From Aspidapion aeneum (lineage: Eukaryota > Arthropoda > Insecta > Coleoptera > Brentidae), in contig OY755039.1 of NCBI GenBank assembly GCA_963576565.1, positions 140,685,369 through 140,749,368 on the forward strand: a DNA stretch of 64,000 nucleotides, read 5' to 3'. Each line of letters begins with the position of its first letter. The first letter of the stretch is position 1. The notes under the pieces are model-generated. The model saw only the letters and a program-made list of their open reading frames with translations. It searched no databases and was not told the DNA's origin. Positions 1 to 10,930 of this stretch are shown here, piece by piece. A program made the position numbers and the translations under genes.

Positions 1-445
1 GACAAATTAGTGATTTTTATTTTTCTAGGAGAAACGCAGTGGTTTTTTATAATTTTTTAAAATAATTTTTCCTTACTAGTGGCGTAATACCCAGAAAAAG
101 TTGTGTTTGTAAAATGAATCCGCCACAAACATATAGATTTTATCTGCGCTATTTTAATTCGCGCTGCGCAATTTTAATACGTGCTGCGCTATTTTAATAC
201 GCGCTATTTCGGTTCGGTTCGGTTCAAAACTAAACCGCACCCTTGAGCGATACGTAATTTTAAGTTAGGTAAAGGTAGAGTTTACACATTTGGATATATC
301 CATTGAGTTGTATAAGGCCCTGGATATATCCAAATATGTCAACATACAGGGACTCTAGGTAAATGTATCTCCCCTAGAAACTAAGGACACTCATCGTAAA
401 GGCTTGCTTTACGATAAGTCGTGTTCTGTGCTCTTACTAGAAACC
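1..445. other. AT-rich flank with short GCGC repeats
   Basis: No gene seen. Positions about 145-210 hold 3-4 imperfect tandem copies of a ~20-bp motif (GCGCTATTTTAATACGCGCT-like). At about 332-358 lies one arm of the small palindromic element that is intact at 30998-31063 (the arm ends in CAGGGACTCTA). Confidence 0.5.
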
Positions 446-1007
446 AAGGCCAACACAAAAATAGAGGCCACGACCCTGAAAAAATCAGCTGTTCTCCCGG
501 GGCTGAATTTTACATTGGCTCTTATGGGAGGTCAGAGGTTTTCTTATGATATTTTCAAAATGGCACTACAGATTTCCACACAATTTCAGTGAAATATTCT
601 CAGACACCATCCCGATATTCCACCAAAGGTTTGTAAGGAAGCAACATGATTAAAAGGATAAATTCTTCAAGATTTAACATTCCTTATTTTGAATTCAAAT
701 TACCCGCCATGTACCACATGGCATGCATGCATGCTTTAAACTTAATTTTTGTGTGAGCTAATGAAGCGGCTATGAAAAATTAGGGCTTACTATACATTTA
801 AAAAAAATTGTTCTGCCAGAATAAAGTAAAAAAAATCTCAAAAACGGCTTTATTTAAAATAAAATCAAATATCCATGAACCGTCATTCCGACTTCAATAT
901 TTGAAAGACAATCAGCTGTGTCGTAACGTGACCATCAAAAAAAAATCAGCCCCGGATGTGACGTCAACAAAGTGGAGGATCGTGGCCCGTCCATTTTGAT
1001 AGCCCTG
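446..1007 (+). mobile_element. Non-autonomous DNA transposon, family A (8-bp TSD)
   Basis: One of five near-full-length copies in the window (others 8978-9586, 10931-11541, 27921-28493, 52084-52693). The ends are AAGGCCAACACAAAAATAGA and, on the other strand, CAGGGCTATCAAAATGGACG, imperfect terminal inverted repeats sharing a GGCCACGA core. It is flanked by a perfect 8-bp duplication TAGAAACC (438-445 and 1008-1015). An 8-bp TSD and a CAGGG-like terminus suggest hAT, but no transposase is present. Small ORFs recur between copies only because the copies are related. Confidence 0.85.
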
Positions 1008-1185
1008 TAGAAACCTAAAACCCTCCATGCTCCAAATACATCGAATTTGGGAGACCCTGTACTTATATTCGTGAAATCTGGTTCGGCGTTCCAATTGTCA
1101 GACACGGTTATATTTCAAAGTTGACATTTTTATTTATTTACAATAAATTTGTAATTATTTAATATTCGACAAAACTAAACTAGAA

Positions 1186-4100
1186 ATGATATGCATTCGA
1201 TTCTTATGTACATTTTTACTATTACTTTTTGTGAACCAAGTTTCCTTAACTGAAAAGGTTAACGGTAAGTAGGTATACTTACACTCCGGTATCTATTTCA
1301 TTAAAATAGTATTTTTAATTTTTTTTGAATAGGTTCCAAAGCACAAAAACATAAAGAAAAATCCCAAATAATCAAAGGAAATTGTAAAGATGCCAAAGAC
1401 CGAGATATGGTTTATCATGAAATAGTGATTAAAAATGAGGTCCCTTTTCTTACCAGGAACGCTACTTCATCTTGGTAAGATAAGAGCTTAAGTTTGTAAG
1501 TGAAATCCTATATCTCGAAAACGATAAGGCAATAGAAATCTTAAAAATTTTATGTGAGTTCTACATGTTGGTGCACTCTTCTTCGATCTGTCCCAAGCGT
1601 TTGATTGCCTGAATATTGAGTACCTAAACGTATTTGGAATATGTCATACATACAGGCAGTGGCGGCTGCTACAGGGAGGGCAACGGGGCAGTGCCATCCC
1701 AAAACTCAGGGGCGGCTCCTCCATAGGAGCGCTGGTGCGCGCGCATCCCCAGCAAAAATAAGAAAAAAATAAATAAATACAAACCATTATTAAATAATTA
1801 CTGTTGTTTTTTATTTATTTTTTAATGATCCCGATCCCGCTAGTGGCATCTATCGGCCATTAACGGAAGTAATTAATATCTTTTCGAGTTGACGCTTGCT
1901 GCCGCATACGGTGGCCTTCGATCGCCTCGCTTGAATCTAGAGATATGAGAGGGCGGGCTTGAATCTGGAGGTGCGCGTGGATTCGGCGTTCCTCTTTAAT
2001 CCAATTTTTGCCACGCAGTAGGATCGGAAATGCTCGGGATATCGGCCGAGAAAAGAGCGGGCTGGTGCGCTAAATCAATACACACTTGCATCGTTTTTTT
2101 TTTTATAGTTCTCAGCTGATTACTGTTTATATTATCGTTAGTATGCGTGTATTGGGCGTAATTAAAATTTATTTACGCAGTTTTTAAGTGAATTTTATGC
2201 TGTTTTCGGCTTCTTGTTTGTAATTTTTGGGTTAATTATTATCTACAAGTGTCGAATATGTCTGAGGCAGTTATAAGTTCGGGTTCGGGTAATCCTGGAA
2301 GTAATTCAAGACTTAATTCTGTACAAAACATTATAGCAAGCTTTTCCTCCTTTAATTTAAATCAAAAAATTGAAATTAAGAGATTAGGAAGGCCGACTCC
2401 AGAACTAGAATTATCGCAAACTTGCTCCAAAAGAAAAGAAGATAGGAATTTTAAAAGATATTTACCAAAAAAACAACTGGATTTGTGGATGTGATGTTAC
2501 AAACTCGTTATTATTATTATTTAAGGACTAGGAAACTAAACAAAAAGCAGGACTGACAAAAAGGTGCGTAATATCAATTTAATATTAATTTTCAGCCGAT
2601 GACCGGATAACATTGAATCAACGTATACGAACATTACAATATGAAATGGTATTTGAATCAAAAGCTAAGATAAAACGGTTTTGTACATTGAATTAATGTT
2701 ATCCATCGTTGGCTAAAAACTAATATGTATGTATACTGTAGGTAATTTTTTTTGTGTAGGCATATTTTTATTTATTGGAGACCTGCTTTTTTTTACTTTG
2801 ACAATCTTATTACCTAGTGGGCACCATAAGTTCTTTTATTTGGCTATATGCAAATTTTTTTAACATTATTTATTTTAAATTTATTATTATATACTTCACG
2901 AGCCGCCACTGCCAAAACTAGACAACAAACAGTATTTTTTATGATTTATTAAAAAAAAAAAGTTAAATCTTCCCTTACGACATGATTGTCTAGTTCTTTT
3001 TATTATCTGTGGTTAACAACAAGCGATTAATTGGGTGAATTTTTTTGCGTAAATAATTACAGCGCCGCGCGGGGCAAGGTTTCAATTTCACCCCTTTTTC
3101 AGCGGGGTATGGGTGGATGTTCTCGAGCGGGGGCGGGAGGAATGTGTGTTTTAGTTGAAGTCGGCCATCATCATCGTGCGGAAACGTCCGTTGCCCTTCT
3201 ACACGATGCCGGTACTATCCTTAGTGAAGACGTATGAGTTTGTTTTGATTTGGGTTATGTCAGTAGAAGAGTAAAAAGCATTGCCGGTCGCGTGTCATTG
3301 TTTTTGTTATCGTTTTTTTTTATAAAATGGAAATAAATACATAGTTAACTGTGCAAATTTAAATACGTTGACATATGAACTTCGATTACAAATCAAATCT
3401 TTAGGGCCACATAGACCGGTCCGGTTTTTTTTGCTTTATTTGTCTTATTATAAACAATCCACGAAGTGATCCTGCGTGGGTGGCAAAAGGAATGTGTGAT
3501 ACCTATCAAGCACTTTAGCGAAGCTAGACACAAAGTAAGTGCTATCCATTTAAATAAACACATAGAATTTTCTATGCTAGGCAAGACTGATATTAGGGGC
3601 CAATTGAATAGTGCCTATAGGCAAAATATTACCGAACATAATGAAAATGTGGCAAAAAATAGACATATTATACTCAGTAGGTTAGGTTAGGTTTGACTAT
3701 GAGTGGTGCGACTGTCGCCCCTCCACTGCGATTCAGGTGGTCTATTGTGGCTCATCCCAACTTAAATATCACCAATACCTATCTCCTTTATGAAGCAGAT
3801 CAGTTTGTTTGGTGATATTTCCTCAAGATCTTGAGGCTCTATCTGTCCAGGTCCGAATATTCTTGCCCTATAGTTCTCTGTCTTGCTACGCAGTGGCAGA
3901 TTAGATGAAGTGGCGTTTCCTCCTCAACACCACAGAACCTACACGCTGGTGTGTTACTTACTCCCAGTCGGTTTATGTGTTTGTTGAGTCAGCATTGGCC
4001 TGTGTATAGCCCTGTGATTATTCTTAGGCTATAGATAAAGAGGACATGGAGTATATGATAAGAAAGTTAATGGAATAATACCAAAAGTGGGGATTAACAG

Positions 4101-5551
4101 TGAACGTGGACAAGACACAGTACTTATGTATTGGAAACGAATCCAGTGAGTTAGAACTAGACAATGGACAACTAATATCTCCATGCAATAAGTATGTATA
4201 CTTGGGTGTCACATTTGATAAGACAGGAACAGACTGTAAAGAACTGGAAAAAAGAATAGTAAAAGCATAAAAGGTTATTGGATGTCTTAACAGTATTTTA
4301 TGGAGCAGTGAGATAAAAAAGAATGTAAAATTTAACATATATGAAACAATGGTGAAAAGCGCGCTGTTGTATGGAATAGAGACTTGTCGCGTAACAGAAA
4401 AATACAAAACAAAAATGGAAAGTGTCGAAATGGATGCAATAAGAAGATCAATGAGAATATCTAGAACAGATCACATAAGAAATGAGATCATAAAAGAAAG
4501 AATGGGAATCGAAGGAAACATAACGGATGACATCACTAAAAGACAACTGATATGATACGGCCATGTACAACGGATAAACGACGAAAGATTACCAAAGCAG
4601 GTCCTAGAATGGCAACCAATAGGGCGCAGAAAAAGAGGGCGTCCTAAACTAGAATGGCAACAGTCAATCCAAAGATCAATGAGTCAAAAAAATCTGACAG
4701 AAGATGATTGTCAGGATCGAAGGAGGTGGAGAATAGGCGTCGGACAACGTAGAAAAACGTTCTAAACCGACTAAATAAATAAAATATTCCTGTTTAATTC
4801 CAGGAGTTGGTTTGTTCTGTGTTTGTTTGGCTTGTTAAATACTTATAGGTTAATAGACTGTTTAAAATTCTGTGGGATTTTTGAGGTTGCTAAGCCAAGC
4901 ACTTTGCGCATGTAAAAGAAGGGCGAATAGACTTTATCTATAAACAAATAAACTAAAAACTACACCAAGTAGCTGCTTGTTTGTAAAATGCTAAAACAAA
5001 ATTGTTTAGGTAAGTATTTTTATCTCCTTTTCCATTCAATATAAATTTCTGCCCCCCCCCCAATTTATAACGTCACCAGCCGCCACTGCATACAGGGTCT
5101 CTAGGCTATACATGTCAGAATTTTGGCGAGCTTTTAGTATAAAATACCGCTATGTGAAGCGTCTTATTGGGCTCGCAATAGGGTAACTTTTTAAAATTGT
5201 ATCTTTTACGGTTTCTAAAATTCCCATGTCGTTAATTTTATCTGGACACCATACATGGGTATTTCTCAATTTTTGGGTACCCTTTTATTGTTGGGTGTTT
5301 CTTAATTCAAGTTGATTTCTAGGTTTGGCGATCACAAAATCTATTGCTTAAAAGCTCTAAACGAACTAAAAAGAAAAAACAAAAAAACCAAAAGTACGGC
5401 TCTGATAAAAGAAGGTGGAGTGGGACACAACTACGTCACAATTGAGATGCACTCAGCAGTTGGTGAACCGATCGAGTTTTTGATTTTGATTTATGGTGAG
5501 AAAAGTACCAAAAGTCGCAAGCATAAAAAAGTCAAGCACAAAAAAACATAA
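1186..5551 (+). CDS. MBF2-family secreted protein, 3 exons
   Basis: Spliced gene: exons 1186-1264, 1333-1474 and 5323-5551, all with GT-AG introns and matching phases (450 nt, 149 aa). The ATG at 1186 is followed by a classic signal peptide: a short basic start, then hydrophobic LCTFLLLLFV. The mature part is basic and contains the features I recognise from the insect MBF2 family (named after a silkworm transcription co-activator, though most members are small secreted proteins): a region ending in a GGVGHNYVTIEM-like strand, then a LILIYGE-type strand, with a lysine-rich tail. Intron 2 (3,848 bp) contains the hAT element at 1657-5088; without it the intron would be about 0.4 kb. Function is unknown; secretion is inferred. 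Strong on gene structure, fairly strong on family. Confidence 0.8.
1707..2911 (+). mobile_element. Nested hAT deletion derivative
   Basis: Starts CAGGGGCGGCTCC and ends GAGCCGCCACTG, with a perfect 8-bp duplication CCAAAACT (1699-1706 and 2912-2919). It is inserted 50 bp inside the 5' end of the larger hAT at 1657-5088. It keeps a 5' coding segment (2249-2494) but most of the transposase is missing. Confidence 0.88.
2249..2494 (+). pseudogene. N-terminal fragment of hAT (ZMYM1-like) transposase
   Basis: An 81-codon open frame inside the nested hAT. The start is Ser/Asn-rich, followed by a KRLGRPTPEL motif and a basic stretch, as seen before the zinc-finger/WLCGC region of ZMYM1-like hAT transposases. 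The frame stops after DLWM, where the zinc finger, catalytic RNase-H fold and dimerisation region should follow; the 3' end of the element comes within about 400 bp. Non-functional as a transposase; it could still be transcribed because it sits in an intron of a + strand gene. Confidence 0.65.
3687..4028 (-). pseudogene. I/R1-group non-LTR retrotransposon C-terminus, antisense
   Basis: Reverse-strand translation gives ITGLYTGQC, LNKHINRLGV, then ACRFCGVEEETPLHLICHC, the RNase H tail and Cys/His block usual in R1/I/LOA-group elements, with one internal stop. The 3' tail on this strand is three copies of CCTAA (about 3678-3695), the complement of the insect telomere repeat TTAGG. It interrupts the hAT reading frame; a TAGGTTA motif flanks the composite on both sides. 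Confidence 0.7.
4029..4764 (+). pseudogene. RTE-like reverse transcriptase C-terminal fragment
   Basis: In-frame translation with three internal stops (about 4073, 4268 and 4552). It contains the post-catalytic RT region: KWGLTVNVDKTQYLCIG, YLGVTFDKTG, a YGIET motif, then YGHVQRINDERLPKQVLEW and an Arg-rich GRRKRGRP tail. It is clearly related to the longer copy at 21397-22707. The catalytic FADD motif lies upstream and is absent here. Confidence 0.82.
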
Positions 5552-5705
5552 TTATGTACGATTTTTGGAGTTTTTATTGTATAAATTATTAGTATATGTA
5601 CAATATTTACATTATTTCCTAATTTTTCGAAAAAAAGTTGTGCATTGATTTTATTAAACAATTGCTTTTACTCTAGTTTTCGATAAATATTAAAAAAAAA
5701 AGAAA

Positions 5706-6967
5706 TTGGTGGCTCCGGTTTAAAAGAGCGATATTTAAAACGGCGAAATTTAAAACAGCGACATTTAAAAAAGCGACATATTAAAACAGCGACAATTAAA
5801 ACAGCGATATATTAAAAGAGCGACTAATATACACAGCGACATTTAAAAAAGCGTCATTCAAAACAGCAACAGTTCGACTAAAGAGTCTATTTCTAAAATA
5901 GTGAGTGAACAAAAAACATCCCTGACTTTTCCGGGATCCTAGAGGCTGTGAAACCAAACCGAAACATTTTTTCGAAAAATTATTTCCCGAAATTAGTTTT
6001 CCGATCCTCATGTTAGGAGGTTATTCTAATCTGTGTCAATTGAGCGCAAACATACGGGGTGTAACCGACCACCCGTCCACCCCTTTTAAAACCTACGGGA
6101 TAGATTTTTTTCTATGATCTAAAAAATGATTTTAGCCATATCGAATACGCTCTTTCAATTGGTGGTATTTTTAGATTCCGGCGCCGACCGGAAGTGGCCT
6201 ATTCAGGTCTACAGTCCGTTTTTTGAATAGGGATGGGCATAATTTTGCAACGAATTCGGATTCTACGCAAGAAAATACGTACCTTTTATTTGAAACATTT
6301 TTTTCTTAAACGTCATTATTTTTTTAAATATATGCCCATCCCTATTTTAAAAACGGACTCCAGGCCTAAATAGGCCACTTCCGGTCGACTCTTAAAGTTA
6401 AAAACATCTAACAATAATCAAAAGAGCGTACTCAAGTAATTTTTTGGATCATTAAATAAACTTTTCCCCTAGGTTTTAAAAGTGGTGGACGGGTGGTCTG
6501 GTAACCTGTGACTCGGGGACATTTTTTTGGGTGGAAAAAGGTCAGGGGGTATCTGGATCGGTTAGGTTAGGATAGGTTTTCGATCAATTAAAGGAAAACA
6601 CTAATTTTAACCTCCCAAAAGAAGTGTCTCACTAACTTAATTTTGGAAAGTAATTTTCGAAAAAAATGTTTGGGTTTGATTCGGTTCGGTTTGGTTTCAC
6701 ACCCTCTAGAATGCCGGGAAGACAGGGTATTTTTTTTAATATGTTAGATAGAAAATATCGGTAGTGGCAAAATTGATTGTTTAAAAAAATCGCTATTTTA
6801 AATGTCGCTGTTTTAATATGTCGCTCATTTGAACGTCGCTGTGTTGATATGTCGCGGTTTTTATCAGATGTCGCTCTTTTAAATATCGCTGTTTTGATAT
6901 GTCGCCCTTTTGATCTGTCGCTGTTTTAAATGTCGCCGTTTTAAATATCGCTCTTTTCAACCGGTGC
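5706..6967. mobile_element. Foldback (long inverted repeat) element
   Basis: A ~1.26-kb near-palindrome. The outer parts (5720-5880 and 6790-6960) are inverted arrays of a ~16-bp motif, GCGACATTTAAAACA, with variants. Inner arms also pair: CCCGTCCACC (6070s) with GGTGGACGGG (6485-6495), GGAAGTGGCC with GGCCACTTCC, and TAGGGATGGGCATA with TATGCCCATCCCTA around a loop near 6240-6330. The ends read TGGCTCCGGTT and, inverted, TGGCACCGGTT. No transposase. The structure resembles Foldback/Galileo-type elements. Confidence 0.8.
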
Positions 6968-7481
6968 CAAAATTAATACAAAAAAGTGGCAAAATAGTGG
7001 CACATTTTACCCGGAACCAAAAAGTTTGTGGGACTAGCATAGCGTGGACTATATTTCGTCAATAAATAAAAAGATAATTTATCACGAGTTTTGAACACTG
7101 TTTTTCGCACTTTTATGTTACACAGATAAAAATGGAGATTTCAAAAACGGATTCTAAAAAACAGTAGAAGGCCTATAAAAAATTCATTACTGACATTAGA
7201 TTGGCTGTAGAAGCTTATACAAAACTACCAAATTTCAATAAATTTGTTCACCCGATGACGACAATAATTCAATTTTTTTTACTTTTTGCTTAATATTTTG
7301 AAAAACCCTGTAGATATTCTTAGTTTTAATCCACTGCAACATCTGATTGGGCTCGAAATGGTGCTACTTTTTTCCCCATTAACCCAAATTGTATGTTCTA
7401 TCTTTTCCAAAATATCCATATTTTAAATGGAAAAAAAGTGGCGCTCTTCCGAGCACAATCAGATGATGCATTGAAACATTA
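6968..7481. other. Non-coding interval
   Basis: AT-rich. The 7290-7450 part (GCAACATCTGATTGGGCTCG...) resembles sequence at about 5160-5240 and the ends of the TIR element at 24296-27304, so it is likely older transposon debris. No ORF or RNA gene recognised. Confidence 0.4.
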
Positions 7482-7757
7482 GGGACCTATTGCAATAGTG
7501 CCAGGCACAAATTGTGCCGGGCACTATATTGACAGTTTCGCATTGCAAACTGACAGTTGATCTTTCAAAATTGACATACCAAAGTCGAATTTATAAATAC
7601 CGTCGTTTATATTCCATTAATAGTGGCGTCACTATTAAATCCGGCTCGTATAATACACAACGGCCTTATTTTGAAAGGACACAGCTGTTCTTATAATGAG
7701 AAACTGTCAATATAGTGCCCGGCACAATTTGTGCCTGGCACTATTGCAATAGGTCCC
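7482..7757. mobile_element. 276-bp MITE with ~55-bp TIRs and TA duplication
   Basis: The termini GGGACCTATTGCAATAGTGC and its reverse complement are paired over about 55 bp, continuing through CAGGCACAAATTGTGCCGGG to a sequence ending ACAGTTT. TA flanks both sides (7480-7481, 7758-7759). Each TIR also contains the small hairpin GGCACAAATTGTGCC. Tc1/mariner-type TSD; no coding capacity. Confidence 0.88.
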
Positions 7758-7920
7758 TATTGATTATACAACAGAAATTATTAAAATCAAAAATTAAAAT
7801 TAAAAATCTGCAGTTTTCAAAAAATCGAGCAAAAACTAAAATTGTTTTTGTTTTCGAACAATTATTGAAATACCATCGCCATATTTTAAACCAAATACGT
7901 TAGAGCCACGTACGTCTTAA

Positions 7921-8415
7921 ATATATCTGTACTGCTAAAGCGTATTAAAACCATTAATGGACTGCTACAAGCGTTCCGCCATATTGAATTTAATTGAACC
8001 CAAACGTATGGCTTGGATTAAAAAAGCAGACGCTTTTAATAAAATTTGAAAAGGACTGCTTTTAATGACGTTGACAATTTGTCAATATCGTAATTTGACT
8101 TTGTCAAAATTGGGGTTAATTTTTATTTCTGATTTAAATTTAAAAACATTCTTTCTTTGTATTTTGGAAGACAAAGCCATTATCTTGCGTGGACGCAGCC
8201 GCTTATTTAACATTTATTTTAATAAACTAAAACGTATTGCTCCTAAGGTCCCTGATAATAGATATTTTAAGCTCAGAAAAGAGATGGCGCTGATAGCGCA
8301 GCACCCATTATTAGTAGCCTGAATTTATCTCAGCCATATGTTTGGGTTCATTTGAAATCCAACATGCCGGCACGCTTGTGGCACTTATTTTTAGAGGCCC
8401 TTTCCCAGTACAGAT
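7921..8415. mobile_element. MITE family B, complete copy
   Basis: Inverted ends of roughly 100 bp: the left contains ATCTGTACTGCT and CTGCTACAAGCGTTCC, the right contains the reverse complements (GGCACGCTTGTGGCA, CAGTACAGAT). An interrupted copy spans 8818-12775 and one end is present at 27670-27780. No transposase. Confidence 0.75.
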
Positions 8416-8457
8416 AGATTCAAGATGTATGTGGTCCAATTAAATCCGTTAGTTACC

Positions 8458-8574
8458 ATGAGTTCGAGTAGAAGCCCTGGGGCGCTCGGCAACTCTCCCT
8501 CTCTTTTGAATGTGGTGTATTGAAGAGAGATAGATAGCTTCCAGGGCGCCCCGGTTTGTCTACTCGAACTCACC
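8458..8574. mobile_element. Small inverted-repeat element (~117 bp)
   Basis: The left arm TGAGTTCGAGTAGA plus GCCCTGGGGCGCT pairs with the right arm AGGGCGCCCCGG plus TCTACTCGAACTCA. TTA flanks both sides. Predicted to fold as a hairpin with a ~55-nt loop. Confidence 0.65.
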
Positions 8575-8977
8575 ATTAGTGTTCGACAATCCGTGAATAG
8601 CGTCTACAAATAAAGAAGAACGAAAATACTGTTTAAAATTTTGTCAGTATGATCAGTCAAGAAATCTCTGAAGGAATTATGACATTAAATATGATAAAAA
8701 GTCGGTTAAAAACAGCGTTATAAGCCTCGTGTAAAGGTGTGTAAATCCAAAATTAATTGAAAAAATATATACACCTATTTATTTTTGTCAAATCATTAGT
8801 CTATTCCACGTATTTATATAGATGTACTACTAAGCTATATAAACGATTAATAAAAAATGACTGCTACAAGCGTTCCGGCATATTGGATTCAAATAAACCC
8901 CAATATATGGCTTGGTATAAAAAAGTAGAAGCTTTTAATAAAATTTGAAAAGGACATTGTCAAAATTGTGGTTTGCT

Positions 8978-9586
8978 CAGGGCTATCAAAATGGACGGGC
9001 CACGATCCTCCACTTTGTTGACGTCACATCCGGGGCTGATTTTTTTTGATGGGCACGTTACGACACAGCTGATTCTCTTTAAAATATTGAAGTTGGAATG
9101 ACGGTTCATGGATATTTGATTTTTTTTTAAATAAAGCCGTTTTTGAGATTGTTTTTACTTTATTCTGGCAGAACAATTTTTTTTAAATGTATAGTAAGCC
9201 CTAATTTTTCATAGCCGCTTCATTAGCTCACACAAAAATTAAGTTTAAAGCAGAAGCGAATGTGACAATCACATATGACAAAGTCAAATACATGTCAAAT
9301 ATAACAGTTGGCATGTGGTACATGGCGGGTAATTTGAATTCAAAATAAGGAATGCTAAATCTTGAAGATTTTAACCTTTTAATCATGTTGCTTCCTTACA
9401 AACCTTTGGTGGAATATCGGGATGGTGTCTGAGATTATTTCACTGAAATTTTGCGGAAATCTGTAGTGCCATTTTGAAAATATCATAAAAAAACGTCTGA
9501 CCTCCCATAAGACCCAATGTAAAATTCAGCCCCGGGAGAACAGCTGATTTTTTCAGGGTCGTGGCCTCTATTTTTGTGTTGGCCTT
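8978..9586 (-). mobile_element. Family A element with 8-bp TSD
   Basis: Inverted relative to the 446-1007 copy: begins CAGGGCTATC and ends GTGTTGGCCTT, with TSD GGTTTGCT at 8970-8977 and 9587-9594. It sits directly beside a diverged relative beginning TTGCTATTAAAATGGACAGG. Confidence 0.85.
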
Positions 9587-9594
9587 GGTTTGCT

Positions 9595-10612
9595 TTGCTA
9601 TTAAAATGGACAGGCCACGATCTACAACTTTGTTGACGTCACAGTGTAGGCTGAATTTCTTTTTGATGGTCACGTCACGCCACAGCTGATTGTTTTTAAA
9701 ATATTGAAGTTGGAATGACGGTTCATAAACATTTGATTTTCTACAGCCCCCCTTTATATCAAGCCTGATTCTACTTTGAATGGCAACAGTTTCAAAGACT
9801 GACAGATTAAAAATTTTGACTATTTTAAAAACAAAAAAATATAGGCTGACAAGAAAATAATGGAAATGTCAGCTTCAACAGGATTTTCTTTAAACATAAT
9901 ATACTGCATTTCATAATTTTTGACCATAACAAATATCATAGGCCAACGAAAAAAAGTTGTAAAAAGTTGTCTCAAAAATAATTATATGAACTGTAAAGCC
10001 GGTTTGAATTTTTTTCAATGTATAGTAATTCTTAATTTTTCAGAACCGCTTCATTAGCTCACACAAAAATTAAATTTAAAACAGAAGCGAATGTATTCGT
10101 TTCTGTGTGGAAAGTAATCCGGTCACCTACATATATTTGTTTATATTCGGCACACTTTTAAAACTTAATATAGTTATTAACATGTGTTTACACAAATTAC
10201 AAAACATTTTTTGAAGTGTAATTTGTTTTAGAAGGAATAACACTGGTATTTTATTTGGATTTTAAATGAACTTAATTGTAAAAGATCATTAAAAAAACGA
10301 AAATGTTTTACAATATAAACAAATGCCATGACAAAGTCAAAGCCGTGCCAAATCTAACAGTTCACGTGCGATGCAAGGCGGGAAATTTGATGTCAAAATA
10401 AAGAATGCTAAATCCTGAAGATTTTAATCTTTTAATCATTTTTCATTCTTACAAAAGTTTGGCGGAATATCGGAATAGTGTCTGGGAATATTTCACTGAA
10501 ATTTCGCGAAAATCTGTAGCACCATTTTGAAAATATCACAAAAAACTTCTATTCTGCCATGTATAACAGCTGATTTTTTCAGGGCCGTGGCCTGTATTTT
10601 TTTGTTGGCCTT
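9595..10612 (-). mobile_element. Diverged, longer family A relative (~1 kb)
   Basis: Starts with a TATTAAAATGGACAGGCCACGATC-like end and finishes GGGCCGTGGCCTG...GTTGGCCTT, the same termini as family A but with a longer, different interior. Second copy at 11550-12487. No ORF of note. Confidence 0.65.
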
Positions 10613-10885
10613 GTTCAAATTTAAGATTTTATTTTTGGATTTTGAAACTTTTGGAAGGCCAAGTCATTATATTAAGTTTACTTGGCATTTTTTAAAACAA
10701 ATTAAAAGGTATTTATTATAAGGTAACTTGGCATTTTTTAAAACAAATTAAAAGGTATTTATTCTAAGGTAACTGATAATAGCTGTTTTTACGCTTAGAT
10801 ACGAGATGGCGCTGAGAGCGCGGCACCCATTATCAGTGGCCTTAATTTATCCAAGCCATACGTTGGTGTTCATTTGAAATCCAAC

Positions 10886-10930
10886 CAGGGCTATCAAAAC
10901 GGACGGGCCACGATCCTCCACTTTGTTGAC
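10886..10930 (-). repeat. 45-bp truncated end of a family A element
   Basis: A partial copy of the CAGGGCTATC terminus ending TTGTTGAC, immediately followed by the full terminus at 10931. It marks the junction of the tandem duplication. Confidence 0.75.

Larger units (their letters stand above)
3327..4912 (+). pseudogene. Broken hAT transposase of the outer element
   Basis: Begins at an ATG homologous to those at 32492 and 35578 but hits a stop after a few codons. The clearest part is 3466-3690 (frames covering DPAWVAKG..C, a KH..SAIHLNKHIEFSMLG region and ITEHNENVAKNRHI), typical of ZMYM1-like hAT proteins. The frame is split at about 3687 by retrotransposon sequence and resumes at about 4850 (the region encoding RLIDCLKFCGIF in the 35370-36242 copy), reaching a stop near 4912. 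Confidence 0.7.
1657..5088 (+). mobile_element. hAT element, deleted and with nested insertions
   Basis: Starts CAGTGGCGGCTGCTAC and ends AGCCGCCACTG, with a perfect 8-bp target duplication CATACAGG at 1649-1656 and 5089-5096. It lies in intron 2 of the MBF2 gene. Related copies are at 35370-36242 and, partial, 32165-32703. It is interrupted by a second hAT (1707-2911) and by retrotransposon sequence (about 3687-4849). Coding remnants match ZMYM1-like hAT transposases. Confidence 0.9.

Noticed and set aside
404..592. A recurring small protein ([19 protein letters not shown]...) seen at 404, 9440, 11395 and 51991
   Set aside because: It follows family A transposon copies, overlaps their terminal repeats and starts differently in each; similarity is explained by copy identity, not coding selection.
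4024..4407. 127-aa - strand ORF
   Set aside because: It is the antisense of the RTE-like RT fragment and has no recognisable motif.
5720..5880. CRISPR-like array of ~16-bp repeats
   Set aside because: Repeats are contiguous and imperfect, spacers are absent, and an inverted array at 6790-6960 shows it is a foldback transposon end in a eukaryotic genome.
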